Source: Ralstonia sp. NFACC01 (GTDB taxonomy: Bacteria; Pseudomonadota; Gammaproteobacteria; Burkholderiales; Burkholderiaceae). From it: a DNA stretch of 64,000 nt. The translations under genes and the position numbers were made by a program. Every line of letters starts with the position of its first letter. The first letter of the stretch is position 1. The stretch is taken from NCBI RefSeq assembly GCF_900115545.1, contig NZ_FOWV01000001.1, forward strand, positions 62,001 through 126,000. The letters run 5' to 3'. The notes under the pieces are model-generated. The model was not told the DNA's origin. It searched no databases and saw nothing but the letters and a program-made list of their open reading frames with translations. Positions 51,937 through 61,000 of this stretch are shown piece by piece.

Positions 51937-53433
51937 ATGAATACTGCAACGATGTCTGAAGCGTCAGAAGCGCCGGCCAATGAATCGGTGACATTCGACA
52001 GCTTCGGCCTGCATCCGGACGTCCTCCGCGCGCTGACCGAAAGCGGTTACACCAAGCCCACACCCATTCAGGCTGCCGCCATTCCGGTGGTGACCGCCGG
52101 CCGCGACGTCATGGGCGCCGCACAAACCGGCACCGGCAAGACCGCCGGTTTCTCGCTGCCGATCATCCATAACCTGCTGCCCGACGCCAACACGAGCGCG
52201 TCGCCGGCGCGCCACCCGGTGCGAGCGCTGATCCTCACGCCCACGCGCGAGCTTGCGGACCAGGTGTACGACAACGTTGCCAAGTACGCGAAATACACGG
52301 CGCTGCGCAGCGCCGTCGTGTTCGGCGGTGTCGACATGAACCCGCAGACGGAGCAACTGCGCCGCGGCGTGGAAATCCTCGTTGCCACGCCGGGCCGTCT
52401 GCTCGATCACGTGCAGCAGCGCAGCGTGAATCTGTCGCAGGTGCGCATGCTGGTGCTGGACGAAGCCGACCGCATGCTCGACATGGGCTTCCTGCCCGAC
52501 CTGCAGCGCATCATCAACCTGCTGCCGGCGCACCGCCAGACGCTGCTGTTTTCGGCGACCTTCTCGCCCGAGATCAAGAAGCTGGCCGCGAGCTACCTGC
52601 GTCATCCGCAGACGATTGAAGTGGCGCGCAGCAACGCCACGGCAGAAAACGTCCGCCAGGTCATCTACACCGTGCCGGACAACCACAAGCAAGCGGCGCT
52701 CGTGCACCTGCTGCGGCAGCGCGCAGAGCAAGGCTTGCCGCGTCAGTGCATTGTTTTCTCGAACAGCAAGATCGGCTGCTCGCGCCTGGCGCGCGCGCTG
52801 GAACGCGAAGGCATCAACGCCAACGCCATCCACGGCGACAAGACGCAGACCGAGCGCATGCAAACGCTCGAAGCGTTCAAGCAAGGTACCGTCGATGTGC
52901 TGGTCGCCACCGACGTCGCGGCGCGCGGTCTCGATATCTCGCAGATGCCATGCGTGATCAACTTCGACCTGCCGTTCAACGCGGAAGATTACGTGCACCG
53001 CATCGGCCGCACGGGCCGTGCCGGTGCTTCCGGTGACGCATTGTCGCTGTTCGCTCCGGGTGATGAGCGTTTCCTGGCCGACATCGAAAAGCTGATCAAG
53101 CGAAACCTGCCGCGCGAGCAATTGGCTGATTTCGATCCGACTGGCGAACAGGCGCGTGACCGTGAACGCCGTGAGCGCGACGAAAAGCGTGCCCGCGGTG
53201 AAGTCCGCCGCGCCCGTGAGCGGGACGACCGCAACGGCGCCCGCGTGTTGGATCACACGATCGTGCGCCCGCCTTTCCGCCCATCGGACGACCCGTTCTT
53301 CAATCGCCCGTACGAATCCTCTCTGCCAGCGGAATCGGCGGAAGCTGCCAAGCCAGCGCAAGCGACCGGGCATCCGCGTACCGCCAAGCGCCCGATTGCG
53401 GCGCTGCTCGGCGGCGTGCCGCGCAAGCGTTAA
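51937..53433 (+). CDS. rhlE: DEAD-box RNA helicase, RhlE type
   Basis: ATP-dependent RNA helicase for ribosome maturation or mRNA turnover. The 498-residue protein has the Q motif (FDSFGLHPDVLRALTESGYTKPTPIQ, key residues F, TPIQ), Walker A AQTGTGKT, PTRELADQ, VATPGRLLD, DEAD, SATF and HRIGRTGRAG. The tail from about residue 400 is Arg/Lys-rich (RDRERRERDEKRARGEVRRAR) and probably binds RNA. The start could also be the ATG at 51952. Divergent from the diiron protein gene; the 240-bp spacer holds TTTTGATTTTTAACG but no convincing promoter pair. Confidence 0.93.
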   Translation: MNTATMSEASEAPANESVTFDSFGLHPDVLRALTESGYTKPTPIQAAAIPVVTAGRDVMGAAQTGTGKTAGFSLPIIHNLLPDANTSASPARHPVRALILTPTRELADQVYDNVAKYAKYTALRSAVVFGGVDMNPQTEQLRRGVEILVATPGRLLDHVQQRSVNLSQVRMLVLDEADRMLDMGFLPDLQRIINLLPAHRQTLLFSATFSPEIKKLAASYLRHPQTIEVARSNATAENVRQVIYTVPDNHKQAALVHLLRQRAEQGLPRQCIVFSNSKIGCSRLARALEREGINANAIHGDKTQTERMQTLEAFKQGTVDVLVATDVAARGLDISQMPCVINFDLPFNAEDYVHRIGRTGRAGASGDALSLFAPGDERFLADIEKLIKRNLPREQLADFDPTGEQARDRERRERDEKRARGEVRRARERDDRNGARVLDHTIVRPPFRPSDDPFFNRPYESSLPAESAEAAKPAQATGHPRTAKRPIAALLGGVPRKR

Positions 53434-53448
53434 GTCAGTCTGTTGAAA

Positions 53449-53470
53449 ACGGCGGCCACTATGCCGCCGT
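53449..53470 (-). terminator. Weak terminator for gluQRS
   Basis: ACGGCGGC (53449-53456) and GCCGCCGT (53463-53470) form a perfect 8-bp stem with a 6-nt loop. On the minus strand TTTTC follows. It overlaps the gluQRS stop codon. Confidence 0.45.
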
Positions 53471-54403
53471 GGTCAATCGTGCAAGACGATTGGCCCAGGC
53501 CGGGACTGCGTCTCGGTAGAACCCATCTACATCGCCCGCACGAATGTCCAACCCGAGGTGCCGTGCCGCTTCCGTTAGCGCGGCCAGCGGTTGACTGCGG
53601 TTGATGGCGCGCGCGCCTGTCTGCTTGCTCAGTTTCTCGCCCTCGGGGTTCACCACCACGGGCACGTGCAGGTAGCGCAACGCGGGCAGCCCGAGCAACT
53701 GCTGCAGATAGATCTGGCGCGGCGTCGAGTCGAGCAGGTCGGCGCCCCGCACGATGTCCGTGATGCCTTGCGTGGCATCGTCTACCACCACCGCAATCTG
53801 GTACGCCCACATGCCGTCCGCGCGCTTGAGCACGAAGTCGCCTACGGCTTCAGCCAGGTTCTGGCATTGTGTGCCTTGCCAGCGATCGCTGAAGCAGATG
53901 GTGGCGGCATCGGCATCCGGCACACGCACGCGCCAAGCGCGCGGGGGGCGGCCGTGCAGCCCGTTGCGGCACGTGCCGGGATAGATCAGGGTCTGGTGAC
54001 GCACATGCCCATTTGCGTCGATGCTGGTGACGGAGTCCGCAATCTCGCGGCGCGTGCAGCCGCACGGGTAGAGGCTGCCGTTCGCCTGCAGTTGCTCCAG
54101 CGACTGTTCAAAGCGTGACAGGTGCGTGCTTTGCCACTGCGGCGCCTCGTCGGGAATGAGTCCGAGCACATCAAGTGTGGCGAGGATATCGCGGTCGGCG
54201 CCGGGCACGTTGCGCTGGAAATCGATGTCTTCAATGCGCACGAGCCATGTGCCGCCGTGCACGCGCGCATCCAGCCAGCTCGCCAGCGCAGTGACCAGCG
54301 AGCCGATATGCAGCGGCCCCGTTGGCGAGGGCGCAAAGCGGCCGCGATATTGGCCGCGCGATGACGTAGTGGATTCCGGAAAATCGAGATTGGCTTGGGA
54401 CAA
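53459..54403 (-). CDS. gluQ: Glutamyl-Q tRNA(Asp) synthetase (TTG start)
   Basis: Paralogue of glutamyl-tRNA synthetase that attaches glutamate to queuosine in tRNA-Asp. The 314-residue protein has only the catalytic half: RGRFAPSPTGPLHIGSLVTAL (HIGH motif) near residues 19-39, the zinc ligands in YPCGCTRREI, and the KMSKS equivalent GEKLSKQTGA. It lacks an anticodon-binding domain, the hallmark of YadB/GluQ-RS. The start codon is a TTG at 54403 with TGGAGC eight bases upstream; no ATG is available before the conserved part. Confidence 0.93.
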   Translation of the reverse strand: MSQANLDFPESTTSSRGQYRGRFAPSPTGPLHIGSLVTALASWLDARVHGGTWLVRIEDIDFQRNVPGADRDILATLDVLGLIPDEAPQWQSTHLSRFEQSLEQLQANGSLYPCGCTRREIADSVTSIDANGHVRHQTLIYPGTCRNGLHGRPPRAWRVRVPDADAATICFSDRWQGTQCQNLAEAVGDFVLKRADGMWAYQIAVVVDDATQGITDIVRGADLLDSTPRQIYLQQLLGLPALRYLHVPVVVNPEGEKLSKQTGARAINRSQPLAALTEAARHLGLDIRAGDVDGFYRDAVPAWANRLARLTTAA

Positions 54404-54466
54404 CGCAACGCTCCAGGCGCAGAGGTCGATGGCGCTATTGTGCGCGATTTATCTGCCCCAGGACGC

Positions 54467-55369
54467 CTACTGCATCATCAGCGCCTGCCCCAGACGCGGG
54501 TCTTCCAACTTGTCGACCCACCATTGCAACGCCTTGCCGCGCATGTTGTTGCGCCAGGCAACCTGAAATGTTCCGGCGCGCTTGTCTTCGGTGGTTTCCT
54601 TGGCGATCAGCACGCCGGAATCCAGATACGGCTGCGCCAGTGGCACGGGCAACCAGCCGCAACCCAAGCCTCGAATCTGCGCCTGCACCTTGTCAGCCAT
54701 GGACGGCACCACCAGCGTGTCCTGCCCGGCCATCACGCCGATGGTGCGTGCGGGCAGATTGCGGGACGTATCTCCCACAGCAACGATGCGATGTCGCGTG
54801 ATGGCGGTTGCAGGCAATGGCTCTTCCATTTGCGCCAACGGATGATGTGCCGCCACCGCAAATACAAAGGGAATGCTGCCCACCGTGCGCGTCTGAATGC
54901 CCTGCACCTGCATCACCTGCGCGGGCCCGATCAGGAGATCCGCGCGGCCGGAGAGCAGTGCATCCCACGTGCCGGCCAGTACTTCGCGGCAAAAGCGTAG
55001 TCGCGTGGCGGAGTTTTCGGCGTAGAAATCCTGGATGACGGGCATGAGTGCGCGAAAGTGCACGAGATCGTCAACTACGATGGTCAGCGTGGCTTCCCAA
55101 CCGGTGGCGAGGCGCTTGACGCGGCGCGCGAGTTCGTCGGCGGCCTGCAGCAGGTGACGGCCTTCGTCAAGCAATGCGCGGCCGGCGGGCGTGAGTTCCG
55201 CTCGATGGCGGCGGCGGTCAAACAGCAGGACATCGAGATCGTCTTCCAGCTTGCGCACCACGTATGTGAGCGCCGACGGCACTTTGCCGAGTTCGTGCGC
55301 CGCGGCGGCAAAGCTGCCCTTGCGTTCAATCGCGTCCAGCACTTCGAGAGATTCCAGCGATAGCGCCAT
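54467..55369 (-). CDS. LysR-family transcriptional regulator
   Basis: A 300-residue LysR protein. The winged helix-turn-helix is at residues 4-62 (LESLEVLDAIERKGSF, AAAAHELGKVPSALTYVVRKLE, RAELTPAGRALLDEG). The effector domain follows. The helix-turn-helix sequence VPSALTYVVRKLEDDL marks the subgroup found next to pirin and flavodoxin-type quinone reductase genes in Burkholderiales and Pseudomonas. Here it is divergent from just such a pair, so it probably controls them in response to electrophiles or oxidants. Confidence 0.93.
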   Translation of the reverse strand: MALSLESLEVLDAIERKGSFAAAAHELGKVPSALTYVVRKLEDDLDVLLFDRRRHRAELTPAGRALLDEGRHLLQAADELARRVKRLATGWEATLTIVVDDLVHFRALMPVIQDFYAENSATRLRFCREVLAGTWDALLSGRADLLIGPAQVMQVQGIQTRTVGSIPFVFAVAAHHPLAQMEEPLPATAITRHRIVAVGDTSRNLPARTIGVMAGQDTLVVPSMADKVQAQIRGLGCGWLPVPLAQPYLDSGVLIAKETTEDKRAGTFQVAWRNNMRGKALQWWVDKLEDPRLGQALMMQ

Positions 55370-55379
55370 ATTCAGAATT

Positions 55380-55398
55380 TTTGATGTATTGAGTCAAA
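55380..55398. promoter_or_regulatory. LysR operator and promoter for the pirin gene
   Basis: TTTGA (55380-55384) and TCAAA (55394-55398) form a LysR-type dyad with a 9-bp spacer. TTGAGT (55389-55394) with CTATAG (55413-55418) 18 bp on is a possible sigma-70 promoter for the pirin gene, so the dyad would overlap the -35. Confidence 0.5.
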
Positions 55399-55475
55399 GC
55401 TGTACCCCGAAACTATAGCCAATCTGCGTACCATTCACACATCGACGCAGTAATTTGGATAGGAGATTCATCAAA

Positions 55476-56174
55476 ATGATTGAAATCCGCCCTTCTCAAG
55501 ATCGCGGCTACGCAGACCACGGCTGGCTCAAGTCGTATCACAGCTTTTCGTTTGCCGATTACATGGACCCGGAACACGTTCAGTTCGGGCCGTTGCGTGT
55601 CATCAATGAAGACCGCGTCGCCGCTGGTATGGGTTTTGGCACCCATGGCCACCGCGACATGGAAATCATCAGTTACGTGCTGGATGGCGAACTGGCGCAC
55701 AAGGACAGCATGGGCAACGGCAGCGTGCTGCGCCCGGGCGACGTGCAGCGCATGACGGCTGGGACAGGTGTGCGTCACTCCGAGTTCAACCACGCGCAGG
55801 ACCAGACCACGCATTTCCTGCAGATCTGGGTGCTCCCCGCGCAGTTGAATCTCACGCCGGGCTATGAAGAGCGTCATTTCGACGAGGCTGCCAAGCGCGG
55901 AAAGCTCGCCCTGATCGCCAGCACCGATGGTCGCGACGGTTCGGTGAAGGTGCACCAGGACATGGCGCTCTATGCCGGCAAGTTTGATGGCGCAGAAACT
56001 GCGTCCTTGCCTATCGCCGCAGGCCGCCGTGCTTATGTGCACGTGGTTCGCGGGAAGGTGAGCATCAACGGTCGCACGCTGGTCGGCGGCGACGCAGCCA
56101 AGCTGACGCAAGAAGAGGCGGTGACGCTCTCTGGCGGCGAAGACAGCGAAGTGCTGGTGTTCGATCTGCCGTAA
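55476..56174 (+). CDS. Pirin-family protein (cupin; possible quercetin dioxygenase)
   Basis: A 232-residue bicupin. The metal site of pirins is intact in the N-terminal cupin: His57 and His59 in GTHGHRDMEI, His101 and Glu103 in GVRHSEFNH. Family members show quercetin 2,3-dioxygenase activity or act in redox sensing. The ATG at 55476 follows ATAGGAGATTC at good spacing; a start seven codons earlier lies upstream of that site. The flavodoxin-type gene follows 77 bp downstream, both probably under the divergent LysR regulator. Confidence 0.93.
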   Translation: MIEIRPSQDRGYADHGWLKSYHSFSFADYMDPEHVQFGPLRVINEDRVAAGMGFGTHGHRDMEIISYVLDGELAHKDSMGNGSVLRPGDVQRMTAGTGVRHSEFNHAQDQTTHFLQIWVLPAQLNLTPGYEERHFDEAAKRGKLALIASTDGRDGSVKVHQDMALYAGKFDGAETASLPIAAGRRAYVHVVRGKVSINGRTLVGGDAAKLTQEEAVTLSGGEDSEVLVFDLP

Positions 56175-56251
56175 TGTTCGTGGCGCACGCTGTGTGCGCC
56201 ATTTTTCTTTTCCGTTGTTCCCCGCGGTACCCCAACCCCAAGAGGATTCCC

Positions 56252-56824
56252 ATGGCACGAGTTGCAGTCGTTTATCACAGCGGTTATGGCCACACCAAGA
56301 AGCAGGCTGAGGCCGTGTTTGCAGGCGTGCAAGGCGCCGGCGCCGAAGCACACCTGATTTCGGTCACAGACGTCAACGATGACACGTGGGCGCTGCTGGC
56401 CGGCGTCGACACAATCGTCTTTGGCGCGCCGACCTACATGGGCGGCGTGTCGGGCGACTTCAAGAAGTTTGCCGATGCATCGTCCAAAGCATGGTTCACC
56501 GGCGCGTGGAAGGACAAGATCGCCGCGGGGTTCACGAATTCCGCATCGATGAATGGAGACAAGTACGCGTCGATCCAGTACCTGTGGACGCTGTCGCAGC
56601 AGCACGGAATGATCTGGGTCGGCACGGGCATGATGCCGGCCAACAGCAAGGCTGCTACGCGCAACGACGTGAATTACCTGGCGGGCTTTGGCGGCGCGCT
56701 GGCGCAATCGCCGTCTGATGCGAGCCCTGAAGAGGGCCCGTTGCCGGGCGACCTGGAAACCGCCAAGCTGTTCGGCGAGCGCATTGTTGCCATCACCAAT
56801 CAGTTCGTGCGCGGCCGTCAGTAA
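56252..56824 (+). CDS. Flavodoxin-family NAD(P)H:quinone oxidoreductase (WrbA-like)
   Basis: A 190-residue flavodoxin-fold reductase. The FMN phosphate loop is YHSGYGHTKKQAE (residues 8-20), with FGAPTYMGGVSGDFKKF near residues 63-79 and GFTNSASMNGDKYASIQYL as further flavin-contact segments. WrbA proteins carry out two-electron reduction of quinones, limiting redox cycling. AGAGGATTCCC precedes the ATG at 56252. Together with pirin and the LysR gene it forms a likely electrophile or quinone defence unit. Confidence 0.9.
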   Translation: MARVAVVYHSGYGHTKKQAEAVFAGVQGAGAEAHLISVTDVNDDTWALLAGVDTIVFGAPTYMGGVSGDFKKFADASSKAWFTGAWKDKIAAGFTNSASMNGDKYASIQYLWTLSQQHGMIWVGTGMMPANSKAATRNDVNYLAGFGGALAQSPSDASPEEGPLPGDLETAKLFGERIVAITNQFVRGRQ

Positions 56825-56840
56825 AGCGAGTCGGTCAAAG

Positions 56841-56869
56841 AAAAACGCCGGCATGTCCGGCGTTTTTTT
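56841..56869. terminator. Bidirectional terminator between the WrbA-like gene and small lipoprotein gene
   Basis: AAAAACGCCGG (56841-56851) pairs with CCGGCGTTTTT (56857-56867) around CATGT, with further T following. Confidence 0.9.
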
Positions 56870-56888
56870 GTTGGTGCGCTGTTAAGGC

Positions 56889-57014
56889 TCAGAAGCGCGT
56901 GCCTGCTCCGCAGAAGACGCCGCGGTTCGAGCCACCCTCGCAGCTCGTCGAGCAAGCCGCCAATGCGACAAGGCATAGCGTGCCGACGAGGACGGCGGCC
57001 GCAAGGCGCTTCAT
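56889..57014 (-). CDS. Very small lipoprotein (41 residues)
   Basis: [21 protein letters not shown] is a textbook lipoprotein signal with lipobox LAAC; the mature part is only about 21 residues, with two further Cys ([20 protein letters not shown]) that could form a disulfide. The start codon overlaps the trhO stop (ATGA), so it is translated by coupling after trhO. Function unknown. Mini-lipoproteins of this kind are easily missed by gene callers. Confidence 0.7.
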   Translation of the reverse strand: MKRLAAAVLVGTLCLVALAACSTSCEGGSNRGVFCGAGTRF

Positions 57015-57859
57015 GCGGCGGCGCGCGTTTGGCTGTCGGCGCAATGTGGGCAGCGCTGGCCGGGGATGTAGTCGGCTGACTGCTGTTCTTCCGGGGTTAC
57101 CACAGCGCGGCATGCAAAGCACTGCTTCGGTCCCGCCGGCAGCAGTTCGGGGTTGAGCGCTGTGCGGTGGTCGAACACGAAGCAATCCCCGTCGTAATGG
57201 GCTCCGCCCACTTCCTCGAAATATTTGAGGATGCCGCCTTCGAGCTGATAGACGCGCTCGACGCCGATCTCCTGCATGTGGATCGCCGCCTTTTCGCAGC
57301 GGATGCCGCCGGTACAGAACGACACGACCGTCTTACCGGCAAAGTCGTCCTTGTGCGCAGCAATGGCGGGCGGAAATTCGGTGAATTTCTTGAGGTTGTA
57401 TTCGACGACGTTCTTGAATGTGCCGACGGCAACTTCATAGTCATTGCGCGTGTCAAGCATCACCACGGGGCGGCCCTCGTCGTCGTGGCCCTGATCGAGC
57501 CAGCGCTTGAGGTCCGGCGGCGCAACCGACGGCGCGCGGCCGTCTTCCGGGCGGATCAGCGGGTGGCGCATGGTGATGATTTCTTTCTTCATGCGCACCA
57601 GCAAGCGGCGGAATGGCTGGTGGTCTGACAGGCTTTCCTTCGGTGCCAGGTCAGCAAAACGGGGGTCGGCACGCAGCCACCCGACGATGCCATCAATGGC
57701 TTCACGCGAGCCGGCCAGGAAGATGTTGATGCCCTCTGGTGCCAGCAGCACGGTGCCCTTCAGCTCGCGCGCCTGGCACTCGGCCAGCAGGGCGGGGCGC
57801 AGGGTCTCGCGGTCATCGAGGGTGACGAATTTGTAAGCGGAAATATTGACGATCTGCAT
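57011..57859 (-). CDS. trhO: tRNA uridine(34) hydroxylase TrhO (rhodanese-like)
   Basis: Hydroxylates uridine 34 of tRNA to ho5U, the O2-dependent route to cmo5U/mo5U. The 282-residue protein has the N-terminal acylphosphatase-like domain ([33 protein letters not shown]), the rhodanese domain with the loop [11 protein letters not shown] (Cys182 and Cys188), and a C-terminal Cys cluster CFACRAVV and CPHC that may bind zinc. The small lipoprotein gene follows with a 4-bp overlap. Divergent from dnaE. Confidence 0.93.
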   Translation of the reverse strand: MQIVNISAYKFVTLDDRETLRPALLAECQARELKGTVLLAPEGINIFLAGSREAIDGIVGWLRADPRFADLAPKESLSDHQPFRRLLVRMKKEIITMRHPLIRPEDGRAPSVAPPDLKRWLDQGHDDEGRPVVMLDTRNDYEVAVGTFKNVVEYNLKKFTEFPPAIAAHKDDFAGKTVVSFCTGGIRCEKAAIHMQEIGVERVYQLEGGILKYFEEVGGAHYDGDCFVFDHRTALNPELLPAGPKQCFACRAVVTPEEQQSADYIPGQRCPHCADSQTRAAA

Positions 57860-57996
57860 GTGCTGCCGCGCCGTTTTTGGCGCCTTGGGTAACCCGTTGA
57901 TTCGTAAGCCGAAATTATAGCCGCCCGAGCAGCCGCGCGGAGTTGTCGATGGTCAACCGGACGCGCTCGGAATGCTTTGCGGCAGGTGTCACCCGG

Positions 57997-58002
57997 TACA
58001 AT
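57997..58002 (+). promoter_or_regulatory. -10 element directly before dnaE (possible leaderless transcript)
   Basis: TACAAT ends six bases before the dnaE ATG at 58009, so a transcript starting seven bases after the hexamer would begin at the A of the start codon. The -35 region is poor, and a weak upstream promoter cannot be ruled out. Confidence 0.4.
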
Positions 58003-58008
58003 ACGCGG

Positions 58009-61000
58009 ATGAATTCGCCGCGCTTCGTCCACCTCCGTCTCCACTCCGAATATTCCGTCGTCGATGGCAACGTCCGTCTGGACGATGCCGTCAAGGCCGC
58101 AGCCAAAGACGGCATGGGCGCCTTGGCGCTGACCGATCTCGCCAACGCCTTCGGGCTGGTGCGCTTCTACAAGGAGGCGCGCGGCAAGGGCGTCAAGCCG
58201 ATCGTCGGCGCCGACGTGTGGATCACCAATCACGACGAGCGCGACAAGCCGGCACGTCTTCTGTTGTTGGTCCGTGACAAGCAGGGTTACCTGAACCTGT
58301 GCCAGTTGCTGGCCCGTGCTTGGCTCTCCAACCAACATCGCGGCCGCGCGGAAATCGCCCCCGAATGGTTCGACGAGCCGGGCGTGGAGAATGCCCCATT
58401 GGCCACGGGCCTGCTGGCGCTCTCAGGCGCCATGGGCGGCGATATCGGCATGGCGCTGGCCAACGGAAACGAGGCGCTGGCGCGCAAGCTGGCGACGAAC
58501 TGGTCGCGCGTGTTTCCGGGCGCCTTCTACATCGAACTGCAACGCGCCGGGCAGACTGGTACCGAGGCCTACATCCAGCAAGCCGTGAAGCTCGCATCGG
58601 CCATGCAGTTGCCCGTGGTTGCCACGCATCCGGTGCAGTTCATGACGCCGGACGATTTCACGGCCCACGAAGCGCGCACCTGCATTGCGGAGGGCGAACT
58701 GCTCGCCAATCCGCGTCGCGCCCGCCGTTTCACGACCGAACAGTATTTCAAGACGCAGGACGAGATGTGCGCGCTGTTTGCCGACATCCCGTCCGCGCTG
58801 GCCAACGCGGTGCAGATTGCGCAGCGCTGCAACCTCAAGCTGGAACTGGGCAAGCCCAAGCTGCCGCTGTTCCCGACGCCCGATGGCATGTCGCTGGATG
58901 ACTATCTCGTCCAGCTTGCCAAGGAAGGGCTGGAAAAGCGCATGGAAGTGCTGTTCCCCGACGAGGCCGTGCGCGAATCCAAACGCGCCGAGTATTACGC
59001 CCGCCTGGAATTCGAGACCGGCACCATCATCAAGATGGGCTTCCCGGGCTACTTCCTGATCGTTGCGGACTTCATCAACTGGGCCAAGAACAATGGCGTG
59101 CCGGTGGGGCCGGGCCGGGGCTCGGGTGCCGGTTCGCTGGTGGCATACGCGCTGGGCATTACCGATCTGGATCCGCTCAAATACAACCTGCTGTTCGAGC
59201 GGTTCCTGAACCCGGAACGTGTGTCGATGCCCGACTTCGATATCGACTTCTGCCAGCACGGCCGCGACCGCGTCATTCAGTACGTGAAAGAGAAGTACGG
59301 CAAGGACGCCGTCTCGCAGATTGCCACCTTCGGCACCATGGCTGCCAAGGCCGCTGTGCGTGACGTGGGCCGCGTGCTCGATCTCGGCTACAACTTCGTT
59401 GACGGCGTGGCCAAGCTGATCCCGTTCAAGCCGGGCAAGCTCGTCACACTGGAAGAAGCCAAGAAGGAAGAGCCGCTACTGGCCGAGCGCGAAGCCAACG
59501 AAGAAGAGGTCAAGCAGCTCCTGGAGCTTGCCCAGCGCGTGGAAGGCATGACGCGTAACGTCGGCATGCACGCGGGCGGTGTGCTGATCGCCCCAGGAAA
59601 GCTGACCGACTTCTGCCCGCTTTACACGCAGGGCGGCGAAGATGCCGGCGTCGTCAGTCAGTACGACAAGGACGACGTGGAAGCCGTCGGCCTGGTCAAG
59701 TTCGACTTCTTGGGCCTGACCACGCTCACAATCCTCGACTGGGCCGAGCGCTACATACGTATGCTCGATCCGTCCAAGGCGGACTGGAACTGCAGTCATA
59801 TTCCGCTGACGGACAAGAAAGCGTTCGACATCCTCAAGACGGCCAACACGGTCGCCGTGTTCCAGCTGGAAAGCCGCGGCATGCAGGGCATGCTGAAGGA
59901 CGCCAAGCCCGACCGCTTTGAGGACATCATCGCCCTGGTGGCGCTGTATCGCCCGGGCCCGATGGACCTGATCCCTAGCTTCTGCGCCCGTAAGCACGGC
60001 CGCGAGAAGGTGGAGTACCCCGATCCGCGCGTCGAGCCGGTGCTCAAGGAGACCTACGGCATCATGGTCTACCAGGAGCAGGTGATGCAGATGGCGCAGA
60101 TCGTGGGCGGGTACTCGCTCGGCGGCGCTGACTTGCTGCGCCGCGCGATGGGTAAGAAGAAAACCGAAGAAATGGCCGAGCACCGCGCGTTGTTCCGTGC
60201 GGGCGCGGCCAAGGACGGGCTCTCCACCGAAAAGGCCGACGAAATCTTCGACCTGATGGAGAAGTTCGCGGGCTACGGCTTCAACAAGTCGCACGCGGCC
60301 GCGTATGCGCTGCTGGCGTACTACACGGCTTGGCTCAAGGCGCATCACCCGGCCGAATTCATGGCAGCCAACATGTCGCTCGCCATGGACGACACCGACA
60401 AGGTGAAGATCCTCTACGACGATGCCCGAGGCAAGAACGGCCTGACCGTGCTGCCGCCGGATATCAACGCGAGCCAGTATCGCTTTGCGCCAACCGACGC
60501 CAAGACCATCCGCTACGGCCTGGGTGGCGTGAAGGGCAGCGGTCAGGGTGCGATCGAAGACATCCTGCGGGCACGCGAGGATGGCCCCTTCAAGGACTTG
60601 TTCGACTTCTGCGAGCGTGTTGACCGCCGCCAGGTCAATCGCCGCACAATCGAAGCGCTGGTGCGGGCCGGCGCCTTCGACAGCCTCAACGCCAACCGCG
60701 CGCAATTGCTCGCTTCGATCGGCCTGGCCATGGAAGCCGCCGAGCAGAAGGCGGCGGCTGCCAACCAGGTGTCGCTGTTCGACCTGATGAGCGGTGACGA
60801 TGCCGAGCAGCATCGCCCCGAACTCGTCGACGAACCGGCCTGGACGACCAAGCGCAAGCTGCAGGAAGAAAAGCAGGCGCTGGGGTTCTACCTTTCTGGT
60901 CACCTGTTCGATGAATGCCGTGACGAGGTGCGCCGCTTTGCGCGTACGACGCTGGCCGACCTGGCTCGCGAAGTGACCGACAAGGGCAATGGCGGCGGCT

